A stretch of DNA of 64,000 nucleotides from Bacteroidetes bacterium SCGC AAA795-G10 (lineage in GTDB: Bacteria; Bacteroidota; Bacteroidia; Flavobacteriales; Flavobacteriaceae): contig QFDA01000001.1 in NCBI GenBank assembly GCA_003130815.1, positions 200,131 to 264,130 of the forward strand, written 5' to 3'. Under the pieces are notes generated by a model, which worked only from the letters and a program-made list of their open reading frames with translations, ran no database searches and was not told where the DNA came from. The position numbers were made by a program, and so were the translations under genes. Numbering within the stretch: the stretch's first letter is position 1; the number at the start of each line of letters is the position of its first letter. This document shows positions 27,826 through 37,300 of the stretch, one piece after another.

Positions 27826-28836
27826 TCAGACTACTTGAAATCCTTTAACATAAGGATCTTCTGGATCTAAAATTAGTTTATTGTATCCCGTAATTCGAGC
27901 ACTCCCCTGAATACTAGGAACAATGCCTTGATATTTCCCAATATTTATCTCATTTTCAATTCTTCCAATAAAGGTGGATCCTATAATACTTTCGTGAACA
28001 AACTTCTCCCCTTTTTTTAATTTTCCCTTTTTATACCATTGTGCCATTCGCGCACATGTACCAGTTCCACAAGGGGAACGATCGATAGCTTTATCTCCAT
28101 AAAATACAGCATTACTAGCTGTCGAAAAATTTTTTGTAGGCTTTCCAGCCCAAAGGATATGACTGCATCCATTTATCTTTTTATCCAGTGGATGAATAAA
28201 ATTGTGTTCTCTGTTTATTTTTTCTCTTATTTCCCTGCTCCATTTGATTAGATCCGATGCAGTATATTTTGAAATACCTCTAAAATTGTCTTGAATATCA
28301 ATTATAGCATAAAAATTACCTCCATAGGAAACATCAATTTTGAGAGCTCCTAAATCCGAACAGACTATTTCCAAATCTGAAGCAGCTAAAAAAGCAGGTA
28401 CATTATTAAATTTTATTTCAGTAATTTTTGTACCCTCTTGTTTGTAAACGCATCTTACAAGTCCAGCAGGAGTCTCTACATTTAATATTTCTTTTTGTTT
28501 TGGAGAGATCAGGTTTTCTTCTAATAAAATTGTTAATGTACCTATAAGTCCGTGACCACACATGGGTAAACATCCACTTGTTTCTATGAATAAAACTGCA
28601 AGATCATTTTTTTTGTTATCTGGCTCATAAATAAATGAACCGCTCATCATGTCGTGACCATGAGGCTCGAACATTAGTCCAGTTCGAATCCAATCGAATT
28701 CATTTATAAAATGAATTCTTTTCTCACCCATAGATGAGCCCTTTAGCTCTGGTTTAGGTCCTTTAACAAGTCGGACTGGGTTGCCTTGTGTGTGGGCGTC
28801 TATACAATCAAAAATTAATCTTTCTTTTGAATTCAT
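27826..28836 (-). CDS. 4-hydroxyproline epimerase (proline racemase family)
   Basis: 336 residues, converting trans-4-hydroxy-L-proline to cis-4-hydroxy-D-proline. Both catalytic cysteines of true racemases/epimerases are present: Cys93 in MCGHGLIGT and Cys256 in SPCGTGTCARMA. This argues against the trans-3-hydroxyproline dehydratase branch, which lacks one of them. It overlaps the aldehyde dehydrogenase gene by 4 nt and leads into the oxidase gene. Confidence 0.9.
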   Translation of the reverse strand: MNSKERLIFDCIDAHTQGNPVRLVKGPKPELKGSSMGEKRIHFINEFDWIRTGLMFEPHGHDMMSGSFIYEPDNKKNDLAVLFIETSGCLPMCGHGLIGTLTILLEENLISPKQKEILNVETPAGLVRCVYKQEGTKITEIKFNNVPAFLAASDLEIVCSDLGALKIDVSYGGNFYAIIDIQDNFRGISKYTASDLIKWSREIREKINREHNFIHPLDKKINGCSHILWAGKPTKNFSTASNAVFYGDKAIDRSPCGTGTCARMAQWYKKGKLKKGEKFVHESIIGSTFIGRIENEINIGKYQGIVPSIQGSARITGYNKLILDPEDPYVKGFQVV

Positions 28837-30371
28837 ATTGCCTTTTTAGTCATTTGTCCATTAACTGACCTTTCTAAAGCTAGAGGGTTTTCATCTTTTA
28901 AAGCCGGTGGAAGTAAGACATTAGGACAATCTTGGAAAACAATTGGTCTTAGCCAACGGTATATAGAATCAGTACCTACTGAAGTAAAACGTCCGTCTGA
29001 TGAAGCTGGGTAAGGACCTCCATGTTGCATGGCTTTTGTAACAGCAACACCTGTGGGAACACCCTCAAAAAGTAATCTTCCTACTTTATTTTTAATCTGG
29101 TTTACTAATTTTTTTAAACCAACTTGGTCATTTTTATCTGATAAAAGAGTCCCCGTCAATTGACCAGGGATAATTTTAGCCAATTCATTCATTTGCTTTA
29201 TCGAACTGCATTTTACAAATAGACTAAAAGGCCCAAAAACTTCATCTACTAGTTCTTTATTTTCTAACAACACTGAAGCTGAAATTAATCCTAAAGCAGC
29301 AATATTCTTGGACTGTTTATATACCTTTAACCCCTCTATATTATTTAGATCTTCAATTTTTTTTAAATAATTACTCTCAATATTTAGATGAACCATAGGA
29401 GGTAATTCCATTTGATTTAATTTTTGATTCACCTGTGTAACCATATCACTTTTGCCTTTAGAATCGCAAAAAATTATTATCCCAGGATTAGTACAAAACT
29501 GACCTGTGCCTAAAACAATTGATTGTGCCAAAGTATCTGAAAGATTTTTGTCATTCTCTAATCTTTTTTCTGTAATAAAAATTGGATTTACACTTCCCAT
29601 CTCAGCAAAAACAGGTATCGGCTCTTCCCTTTTTTGGGCCAAATCATATAATGCTTTTCCACCAATAAAACTTCCTGTAAATCCTACTCCTTTTAATGCT
29701 GAATGATTTACAAGTTCACTACCAACATTATGAGATATTCCACCTAGGTGGGAAAATATTTCTAATGGTAAGCTGCAATATTCAATTGCATTTAAGATAG
29801 CTTCAGCGACAAGAGCACTTGTCCCTGCATGGAAAGGATGCGCTTTTACTATAACTGGACATCCAGCTGCAAATGCAGAAATCGTATCTCCACCAGCAGT
29901 TGAAAAAGCAAGTGGGAAATTACTTGCCCCAAATACAGCAATGGGTCCGATGGGGAAAAGCATTTTTCTTAAATCTGGTCCATTTGTATTTATTGTTGGA
30001 TTAATAAAAGATCCTAAAGTCAAAAGCTCGATAAATTCTTGAATTTGTCCTAAAGTCCTTTGAAATTCTCCTTCAGCACGAGCACTAGGAAGGGCTGATT
30101 CCAGCTGATAAATATTTAAAATTTCACCTTTTTTCAGGTTGAGCTGTTTTTGAATTGCTTTTAAAAACTCTATTCTCTCAGAAAAAGAGGTTTCAGAAAA
30201 AGATTCAAAAACAGAACTGGCTTTCTTAACTGCTTGATCGATTTGATCTTTATTGGCCTCTTCGAATTCATTTGAAATAGACTTATTTGTTTTTGGATTA
30301 ACCGTTTGAAATGTTTTAGCTTTTGGATTTGTTTGCCAAACACCTGCAACCAAGTTCTCAACTTTAATCAT
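28833..30371 (-). CDS. Aldehyde dehydrogenase, probable alpha-ketoglutarate semialdehyde dehydrogenase
   Basis: 512-residue NAD(P)-dependent aldehyde dehydrogenase. Catalytic Cys293 lies in GQFCTNPG and the general-base Glu257 in FAEMGSVNP; the NFPLAFSTAGGD stretch follows the subfamily of alpha-ketoglutarate semialdehyde dehydrogenases. It would carry out the last step of hydroxyproline breakdown, giving alpha-ketoglutarate. Four-nt overlaps with both neighbouring genes show tight coupling. Cofactor preference (usually NADP in this subfamily) is inferred. Confidence 0.88.
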   Translation of the reverse strand: MIKVENLVAGVWQTNPKAKTFQTVNPKTNKSISNEFEEANKDQIDQAVKKASSVFESFSETSFSERIEFLKAIQKQLNLKKGEILNIYQLESALPSARAEGEFQRTLGQIQEFIELLTLGSFINPTINTNGPDLRKMLFPIGPIAVFGASNFPLAFSTAGGDTISAFAAGCPVIVKAHPFHAGTSALVAEAILNAIEYCSLPLEIFSHLGGISHNVGSELVNHSALKGVGFTGSFIGGKALYDLAQKREEPIPVFAEMGSVNPIFITEKRLENDKNLSDTLAQSIVLGTGQFCTNPGIIIFCDSKGKSDMVTQVNQKLNQMELPPMVHLNIESNYLKKIEDLNNIEGLKVYKQSKNIAALGLISASVLLENKELVDEVFGPFSLFVKCSSIKQMNELAKIIPGQLTGTLLSDKNDQVGLKKLVNQIKNKVGRLLFEGVPTGVAVTKAMQHGGPYPASSDGRFTSVGTDSIYRWLRPIVFQDCPNVLLPPALKDENPLALERSVNGQMTKKAI

Positions 30372-31288
30372 AAATACTTTTTGTAATCTAAATTTTTAGG
30401 TCTTTTTGCAAGACCTTTTTTAATAATCTTGTTCACCTTTTCAAGTTCTTCTCCTTGAAGAGGAAGTCTAGGGGGTCTTACATGACCTGTCCCCATTCCT
30501 GTTGCCAATTCACACAATTTGATATTTTGAACTAGCTGGGGAGAAATATCAAGCTCTAATAAAGGTAAAAACCACCTAAAAATTGATCGTGCTTTATCTA
30601 GTTCTCCTTCCTTACAATAGGTATATATTGCAACAGTTTCTTCTGGAAAGGCGTCTACTAGTCCAGCAACCCAACCACTTGCACCCATAAGTAAGGTTTC
30701 CATTGCGATTGTATCCACACCACATAAGATTTTAAAACGGTCTCCAAAGCGGTTAATCATCCTAGTTATATTTGTTACATCTCTGGTAGACTCTTTTACA
30801 GCAGATATATTTTTATGCTCTTTTAGTTTCTCAAACATATCTAAGGTTACTTCAATTTTATAATCAACAGGATTATTATATATCATTATCGGCAGACTTG
30901 TTGATGATGCCACGGATGAAAAATATGCTACTGTTTCTTGATCATTTGCTTTGTAGCGCATTGGAGGAAGCAGCATTAATCCGTCTGCACCCTCAGCCTC
31001 GAGTTCTTTTGCTAATTCTACCGCTTTTGCGGTAGCTTGTTCAGCAATATTCATTATAACAGGAATTTTCCCATCTACTTCATCTAAAGTAGTTGCTAGA
31101 AGTTCTTTTTTCTCTAAATCTTTGAGTGTACTCGCCTCTCCTAATGTACCACCAAGGATTATCCCACGTACTCCTGCTTTTATTTGATTAGATAAATTAT
31201 TTCTAAAAGCCTTTAAATCCAATACCCCATTTTTATCAAATTGAGTTGTTATTGCAGGCATTACACCTTCCCAGTCAAATTGTTTCAT
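30368..31288 (-). CDS. DapA-family lyase, probable 1-pyrroline-4-hydroxy-2-carboxylate deaminase
   Basis: 306-residue (beta/alpha)8 aldolase of the dihydrodipicolinate synthase family, with Schiff-base Lys165 (SAVKEST) and Tyr137 (MIYNNPVDYK). In hydroxyproline degradation this family member deaminates and dehydrates 1-pyrroline-4-hydroxy-2-carboxylate to alpha-ketoglutarate semialdehyde, the substrate of the next gene's product. Operon context decides this over lysine synthesis or sugar-acid aldolase roles. First gene of the operon; no clear -7 box was found in the 120 nt upstream. Confidence 0.85.
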   Translation of the reverse strand: MKQFDWEGVMPAITTQFDKNGVLDLKAFRNNLSNQIKAGVRGIILGGTLGEASTLKDLEKKELLATTLDEVDGKIPVIMNIAEQATAKAVELAKELEAEGADGLMLLPPMRYKANDQETVAYFSSVASSTSLPIMIYNNPVDYKIEVTLDMFEKLKEHKNISAVKESTRDVTNITRMINRFGDRFKILCGVDTIAMETLLMGASGWVAGLVDAFPEETVAIYTYCKEGELDKARSIFRWFLPLLELDISPQLVQNIKLCELATGMGTGHVRPPRLPLQGEELEKVNKIIKKGLAKRPKNLDYKKYL

Positions 31289-31405
31289 TTACTTTGAATT
31301 CGAATAATTACTGTAGATCTAATATAAGTTTTTAAAAAAATAAGTTGACTTCAGTTTAATTAAAATTTGTAGCTGTAGTTAGGTAATTTAGGTTTTAAAA
31401 AATAT

Positions 31406-31413
31406 TAGATTTG
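31406..31413 (+). promoter_or_regulatory. Promoter -7 element that fixes the serine hydrolase start
   Basis: TAGATTTG is an exact TAnnTTTG match. It overlaps the TTG codon (31411) that opens the reading frame, so translation from TTG is unlikely and ATG 31423 is the start. The transcript would be almost leaderless, with the ATG 10 nt after the box. Confidence 0.55.
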
Positions 31414-31422
31414 TACAAACAA

Positions 31423-32580
31423 ATGGTAAAAAAAATTCTCTCATATTTAGGGTTCATTATATTGATCCTTGTAGGTCTACTATATATTTCCAAATACAAT
31501 TATATTCTGCGTGGTGTTTCTAAAATCTATTTAACTGGTCACGTTACCGCTTACATATCTGATTATAAGGTATACGATAACCATACTTTGCCTGCTTCAG
31601 AAAATCCCAGTCCATGGCCTAAGCACAAAAATTTTAATAGCGTTTCACTAGGTAACGATTTCAAAGATTTTTTAAAAGAAACAAAAACAGTAGCCTTTGT
31701 TTTAATTAAAAACGACAGTGTATTTTTTGAAAAATATTATAACGGTTATAAACCTAGCTCTAAAAGTAATTCGTTTTCAATGTCAAAAAGTTATGTATCT
31801 GCACTACTTGGCAAGGCTATCATGCAAGGATACATCAATAATCTCGATCAAAAGGTAAAAGATTTTATTCCTGAATTAAAAGGGCCCTTCTCAGACCAAG
31901 TTACCGTCGGTGATTTGTCCAGTATGGCTTCAGGTCTTCGTTGGGATGAAGCTTACTATTCCCCTTTTTCAGTTACTGCAGCCTCATATTTTGTTAAAGA
32001 TCTAAATAAATTAATGCTTGATCAGCCCATAGAAATAGAACCTGGAAAGAAATTTAATTACAAAAGCGGTGCTACACAATTGCTAGGTATGGTGATTGCA
32101 AATGCAACTGGAAAAAACTTAACTGACTACTTGTATGAAACTCTGTGGAACCCAATGGGTAACGAATTTGATAGCTATTGGCAAGTTGACAGTGCTGAAA
32201 AAGGAGTTGAAAAAGCTTTTTGTTGCATCGCTTCTAGTGCAAAAAATTTTGCGCGTCTGGCCAAACTTTATAAAGATCACGGCAGATGGAATGGTGAGGT
32301 ACTACTAGATTCAAGCTTTATAGCCAAATCACTAAGACCCCGATTTTCTGAAAGTGACGAATATGGATATGGTTGGTGGTTGGAGGAATATAAAAATCAT
32401 AAAGTTTTTATGGAGCGAGGCCACCTGGGTCAATACGTTATAACTTTTCCTGATGAAAATTTAATTTTAGTTCGCCTAGGAAAAAGTAAGGGTCCTAAAG
32501 ATGACTCAAAAAGTGACTTTACTCCTGACATTTATCGTTATATGGATGCTGCTTTAAAATTAAACTCTACTTTAAATTAA
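31423..32580 (+). CDS. Serine hydrolase, beta-lactamase class C / penicillin-binding-like
   Basis: 385 residues from ATG 31423. An N-terminal membrane anchor or signal (ILSYLGFIILILVGLLYI) is followed by a periplasmic beta-lactamase-fold domain. Active-site S-x-x-K is in FSMSKSYVSALL, the Y-x-S/N box in FNYKSGATQLLG, and the third box is represented by ERGHLGQYV. Such proteins may be peptidases, esterases or amidases; true beta-lactamase activity is not implied. It diverges from the hydroxyproline operon, and a role there is only possible. Confidence 0.85.
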   Translation: MVKKILSYLGFIILILVGLLYISKYNYILRGVSKIYLTGHVTAYISDYKVYDNHTLPASENPSPWPKHKNFNSVSLGNDFKDFLKETKTVAFVLIKNDSVFFEKYYNGYKPSSKSNSFSMSKSYVSALLGKAIMQGYINNLDQKVKDFIPELKGPFSDQVTVGDLSSMASGLRWDEAYYSPFSVTAASYFVKDLNKLMLDQPIEIEPGKKFNYKSGATQLLGMVIANATGKNLTDYLYETLWNPMGNEFDSYWQVDSAEKGVEKAFCCIASSAKNFARLAKLYKDHGRWNGEVLLDSSFIAKSLRPRFSESDEYGYGWWLEEYKNHKVFMERGHLGQYVITFPDENLILVRLGKSKGPKDDSKSDFTPDIYRYMDAALKLNSTLN

Positions 32581-32585
32581 TGCTG

Positions 32586-33755
32586 CTAAATAGCATTTTT
32601 GCTAAATCTTTTTAGCTTGAGAAATTCAATAGGATAATCGGAGTTGTCTTTTTCAACAAGATCGGTAACTATCTCACCGACAACACTTGTAAACTTAAAA
32701 CCGTGTCCGCTAAAACCAGCAGTGATTATTACATCTTGATTAGTAGGGTGATGATCAATTATAAAATCGTCATCTTTACTATAAGTATAAAGGCATGTTT
32801 TAGAAGTATGGATAGATTCAATACCCTTAGGAATAAATTTTTGTATCGCCTCTAAAAGTTCTTTTTCCTGTTTTTTTGACACCTTTCTATCGACATTATT
32901 AGGGTCAGTTTCTTCCCCTTTAAAATGATGTGCAAATTTTAGTCCTTGATAACCATCATGCGAAATAGAACTTGGTAGAATTGGAAAACCATAAAACATA
33001 CCATTTGTAGAATTATCAGCATAAGTCCAACAGGGAAAAGATTTTACAGTAAAATCCTCCCAATTTTTAGGTTTTGCCCATGCAAGAATTTGTTTTGTGA
33101 CCTTAAATTCTGAAACGTTAGAAAGTTCTGACATCCAAGCTCCAACGGAAATAACCAATTTTTTACACTGGTATGTGTTCCTGTTAGTTTGAACAATAAT
33201 TGAATCTTCTTTTTTATACCACTTGACTGCTTTTTCGTTGGTGTTAATTTTTGCTCCATTATTTTGCGCAAGTTTAGTTAATGCTATAATTGCCCTTTCT
33301 GGTGTTATAAAACCTGCATCTTTTTCAAGCATATTAACAAAAGTTTCAGGAATTTTAAATTGTGGATATTTTTCTTTCTGCTCTTCACCTGTGAATTGGT
33401 TAATTTCAATGCCATATTGCTCAGCAGAACTTCTAGACCCTTTAATTAGCAAATGATCTTCTGGACCAAAATAAAGAAGTCCTGTTTTAAAATATATTTG
33501 CTCCCCGTATTCTTTTTGAAGGATTTCCCAATTCTTGTAAGCTCCTTCAAGTAAAGGCACATAACTTGGATGTTCAAAATAAGCCTTTCTTATAATTCGG
33601 CTTTGCCCATTATGAGAACCAAAGTTGTGAGGTATATCAAATTGTTCAATCCCTAATGTTTTAAAACCTCTTTTCGAAAGATGGTAACATGAGGAAGATC
33701 CCATACTACCTATACCTAAAACAATAGCGTCGTAATTTGTTTCTAATTGACTCAT
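32586..33755 (-). CDS. Sarcosine oxidase-like FAD enzyme (MSOX/MTOX family)
   Basis: About 389 residues. FAD-binding GxGxxG-like N-terminus (YDAIVLGIGSMGSSSCYHL) and the covalent-flavin Cys at about 322 in KTCLYTYS, followed by DFIIDHHP and AGFSGHGFKF, identify the monomeric sarcosine/N-methyltryptophan oxidase family, which oxidises N-methyl amino acids to the amino acid, formaldehyde and H2O2. Two adjacent ATG codons are available (33758 and 33755). Near the hydroxyproline operon but separated by a divergent gene; substrate not determinable. Confidence 0.85.
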   Translation of the reverse strand: MSQLETNYDAIVLGIGSMGSSSCYHLSKRGFKTLGIEQFDIPHNFGSHNGQSRIIRKAYFEHPSYVPLLEGAYKNWEILQKEYGEQIYFKTGLLYFGPEDHLLIKGSRSSAEQYGIEINQFTGEEQKEKYPQFKIPETFVNMLEKDAGFITPERAIIALTKLAQNNGAKINTNEKAVKWYKKEDSIIVQTNRNTYQCKKLVISVGAWMSELSNVSEFKVTKQILAWAKPKNWEDFTVKSFPCWTYADNSTNGMFYGFPILPSSISHDGYQGLKFAHHFKGEETDPNNVDRKVSKKQEKELLEAIQKFIPKGIESIHTSKTCLYTYSKDDDFIIDHHPTNQDVIITAGFSGHGFKFTSVVGEIVTDLVEKDNSDYPIEFLKLKRFSKNAI

Positions 33756-33813
33756 CACTTATCAAAATAGAATATTTGAGGGGTAGTTTTTAATTAATTT
33801 AATTGTTTAAAAT

Positions 33814-34128
33814 TTATTTGTAAAACTTATTTGACTTAATAACAAGATAAATTAAACTCAAAGTAATAAGTAATGAATAAATTGAAATTGCAACCTTGTC
33901 ATTATATAACCACTTAAAAATTACAAAAATTAAAAACGTGTAAGCAGACTGTTGTCTAAAAAAATTTTTAAAAAAAATTAGAAATTTATCTAGATCAAAT
34001 TTTTTTCTTTCAGCTTCCGACATTCTGTTGTAGGGAGATAAAAGATACTTGGCGTTGTCTTTATTAATGGAAATGGAAATAATATAATACATAGCCGTAA
34101 CAATTATTACAGGTATGTAAATAGACAC
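33814..34128 (-). CDS. Small DUF3784-like membrane protein
   Basis: 104 residues, GTG start (an in-frame TAG lies two codons upstream, so no longer version exists). Three hydrophobic segments, with the cytosolic stretch LLSPYNRMSEAERKKFDLDKF, which resembles the YNTMSKEEKEKYD motif of DUF3784 proteins. Function unknown. A 31-codon ORF ends 3 nt before it. Confidence 0.65.
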   Translation of the reverse strand: MSIYIPVIIVTAMYYIISISINKDNAKYLLSPYNRMSEAERKKFDLDKFLIFFKNFFRQQSAYTFLIFVIFKWLYNDKVAISIYSLLITLSLIYLVIKSNKFYK

Positions 34129-34131
34129 CGT

Positions 34132-34224
34132 CTAAAACATGTTTTCAGTGAACCAAATGCAGCCCAACATGTTAATATAAGGTGTTACTTGCAGGTATGT
34201 TCTTCGTCTACTTCTCATCTTCAT
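34132..34224 (-). CDS. Possible 30-residue basic small ORF between two membrane/surface genes
   Basis: ATG 34224 encodes a 30-residue peptide beginning MKMRSRRRTYLQV and ending in CIWFTENMF; its stop lies 3 nt before the GTG of the DUF3784-like gene. The same frame is open further upstream, through a hydrophobic stretch (HILLVFLLFIFITLVLEVY) back into the 3' end of the giant gene, but has no ATG there. It could be a small membrane protein with a non-ATG start, a leader, or chance. Confidence 0.25.
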   Translation of the reverse strand: MKMRSRRRTYLQVTPYINMLGCIWFTENMF

Positions 34225-34330
34225 GTATACTTCCAATACTAAAGTTATGAAAATAAAAAGTAGAAAAACCAAAAGAATGTGAAAATAACGGTTTTGTTGA
34301 ATCTTTTTTTTTGCTAAAATCTTAGAAAAA

Positions 34331-37300
34331 CTATCTTGATATATATATCCAACCCTGCCTGTCTAAAGTCCCGTCGCCTTCCAAATCTAGGGTAAAATAA
34401 TAACTCCCTTCTGGGACAAATCCGTTGTCTGTAGTGCCACTCCAGTTGTTTCTGTAGTTTCTTGTAGAGAAAATTACTACTCCTGATCGGGTATATATTA
34501 GAAGCTCATTATTTGGGTGATTTTCAATATTTTGGATCTCAAAAAAGTCATTTATACCGTCACCATTAGGTGAAACAAACTCAGAAATTTTAATTTCTAA
34601 ATTAAAAGGATCACTATCACATTTATCTCCAATACCATCATCGTCTGAATCTTCTTGTAATGGATTACTAGTTCCTACACAATTATCACAGGCGTTTCCT
34701 ACACCGTCCCTGTCAGAATCCTCTTGGTTAGGATTGGCTTCTGACAAGCAGTTGTCACATGCATCTCCAACTCCATCACCATCTATATCCTCTTGGTCTG
34801 GGTTAGCTTCTGATAGGCAATTGTCACAAGCATCACCTACTCCATCCTCATCTGTATCCTCTTGGTCAGGATTGGCTTCTAAACGGCAGTTATCACATGC
34901 ATCACCTACTCCATCACCATCGGTATCCTCTTGGTCAGGGTTGGATGTGAAAATACAATTGTCTTGAGAATCTAATATGCCATCTTTATCGGTGTCATCA
35001 TCACACTTAGTAGGATCACGTGGATAAAAATCTTCTTCATCGGGACAGCCGTCATTATCGTCGTCATCATCAACTGAATCCGGGACACCATCACCATCAG
35101 TATCCACATCAAAACCACATATATCAGTTCCATATTCTAACTCTTTCTCATCCGATATACCATCATTGTCATCGTCAGGATCATCAAAATCTCCTATCCC
35201 GTCACTATCACAATCGTTGTCAAAAATATTAAACGTTGCCCCAATGGTTCCTGTATTAAATTTACCATTAGAGTTTTGTCTTGCAGTTATTGTTATATTT
35301 AAATCAGGATCATTAATAATTATTTGATCTCCAGAAATTTCAGCTGCATTTCCATTTGAGGAGCTGTAAATAAAAGTAAGGGGGGATCTATTTGAAGTCG
35401 GTGGTGGAATTGTAAAGTCAGGATCATCAACATTTTTATCAGGTATATTAAAATTACTTAAGTTGGTTATTCCTTGGACAACTTTTATAACTTCTCTTCT
35501 TGTAATTGCAGGGTTGTAGATATTATTTCCTGGTTGATTTATCTCTACAACTAGTTCACCTATATCTGAAATATTTAATACATTTCCTGAAAGTGTAGCA
35601 TTAGTACCTGACACTAATCCGTATGTTACAGCCAATGAAGAGTCTGAAAAGGCATTTATTGTGTAAACTAAATTCTCCTGGTAGTAAATAAAAGTAGGTG
35701 CTACTGGACTTACAGTTATTGATTGATTAGTTTTAACAACATCAATTACTGCAGTCACTGTTGCAGAGTAATAATTTCGACTTTCAGGAACTGTAAAGGT
35801 AATTGTTACTAATCCTGTCTGATTAATGTTATTTAATGAATAATTACCTATAGAACCTGAAAGACTTGCTGCAGATCCACTTGCTAGTGAAATTGTTACG
35901 GGAGTACCAGATGTCGATGTTGCAGATACTGTAAGGGAAGTGAAATCTTTTAATGGCTTTTCATTTGGTAATGGTTCAACAATTATTGATTGATTTGATT
36001 TTTCAACGATAAGAGTGGCTGTTACAGTTCTAGCGTTATATTTATCATCCCCAGAGATGTCAGCAAAAAGGGTAACTGTTCCCGTACTGCTAATAGTAAT
36101 TGTTGATGTGGAAAAACTCGCTATACCTGGATCTGCAGATCTATAATTAAATGTCCCTGAGTAATCTGATTCAACAGTTGGTCGGATTACTTCAAAAGGT
36201 GGAATACCATAAACTCTTGTAAATATCGAGGTTGGAGGATACCAGTCACCAGACAAATCTTTTTTAAGAACAGTAAGAGACATAGTAGCAGATGCTGCTA
36301 GATAATTACTGTCTTCATCTTGAAAGGCTGTAATTTGAGTTTGACCAGATTTGCGTGTTTTAAACGAAAATGTTTGGCTAATTATATTGCTTCTAACTGT
36401 AGATTTAGGGGTAAGAGAGTTTGGTCTAGTTTGTGATTGTGTTGATTCTCTTGCAACACTTGTATCAGCTACTGAATAGGTAAAACTCCCTGTACTACTT
36501 GAAGTGGCAGAAATGCCAAAAACTCTACTATTGTCGTAGGTAACAGTCTCATCATTAAAAATTATTGTAGGAATTGCCTTATTTACAATTAAAGTTATGG
36601 ATGAAGAAGCAGACTTGTAGAAACCATCGGCTAGTTGGGTTATAAATATTGTTGTCGTTCCAGCACCTGTAGTAACAATCGTATTACTTGAAATACTTGC
36701 TATTAAAGAGTCAGAAACAGTATAAGAAAATAGTCCTGTGCTGCTCGAGGTTGCTGAAATTTCTGATACGGAAAAGATGTCTTCAAAAATCTTAGTTATG
36801 ATAGGGAGATTCTGTATTTCAGGTACTGCTGTATCAACAAAAAGAGTTATAGTCTTGCTTGTAGTTGAGAAATTTGAATCTTCAGCCTGGGTAATTATAA
36901 TTGTTGTTGTTCCAACACCTGTGATTGATACCACATTAGAACCCACAATATTGGCAATATTAGTATCTGAGACTTGATATGTAAAACTTCCGGTACTACT
37001 TGATGTGGCTGTTAAAGGAAATACAGGATCTCCGTATATTTTTGTTAGAACATTTGAACTGGTTATAGAGGGAACGGCTTTATTAATTAGTAGGGTTGCT
37101 GTTGCTGTTGCCGCAGCATAATTACCAGATGCTGCTTGGTTTACTGTTATAATTGTTGAGCCTGCTGCTTTAATAGTTCCCGTAGAACCACTAACTGTTG
37201 CGACCGTTGGGTTTGCAATACTAAAAGATAAAGCTCCCGAACTACTTGAAGTAGCTGTAAGAGTAAAAGTCTGATCCAAAACATAAACAAGTGTTTGGTC

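Noticed and set aside
31289-31405. Riboswitch or operator ahead of the hydroxyproline operon
   Set aside because: The 120 nt are AT-rich, without stable pairing or a repeat; nothing specific is supported.
34627-34965. Regular ~69-bp repeats that could be taken for a CRISPR or satellite array
   Set aside because: They are in frame and encode thrombospondin type 3 repeats of the giant surface protein; no spacer/repeat structure or cas genes.
34734-35232. Plus-strand ORFs rich in Ser/His inside the giant gene
   Set aside because: Antisense shadows produced by the Asp/Gly-rich repeat coding on the minus strand.
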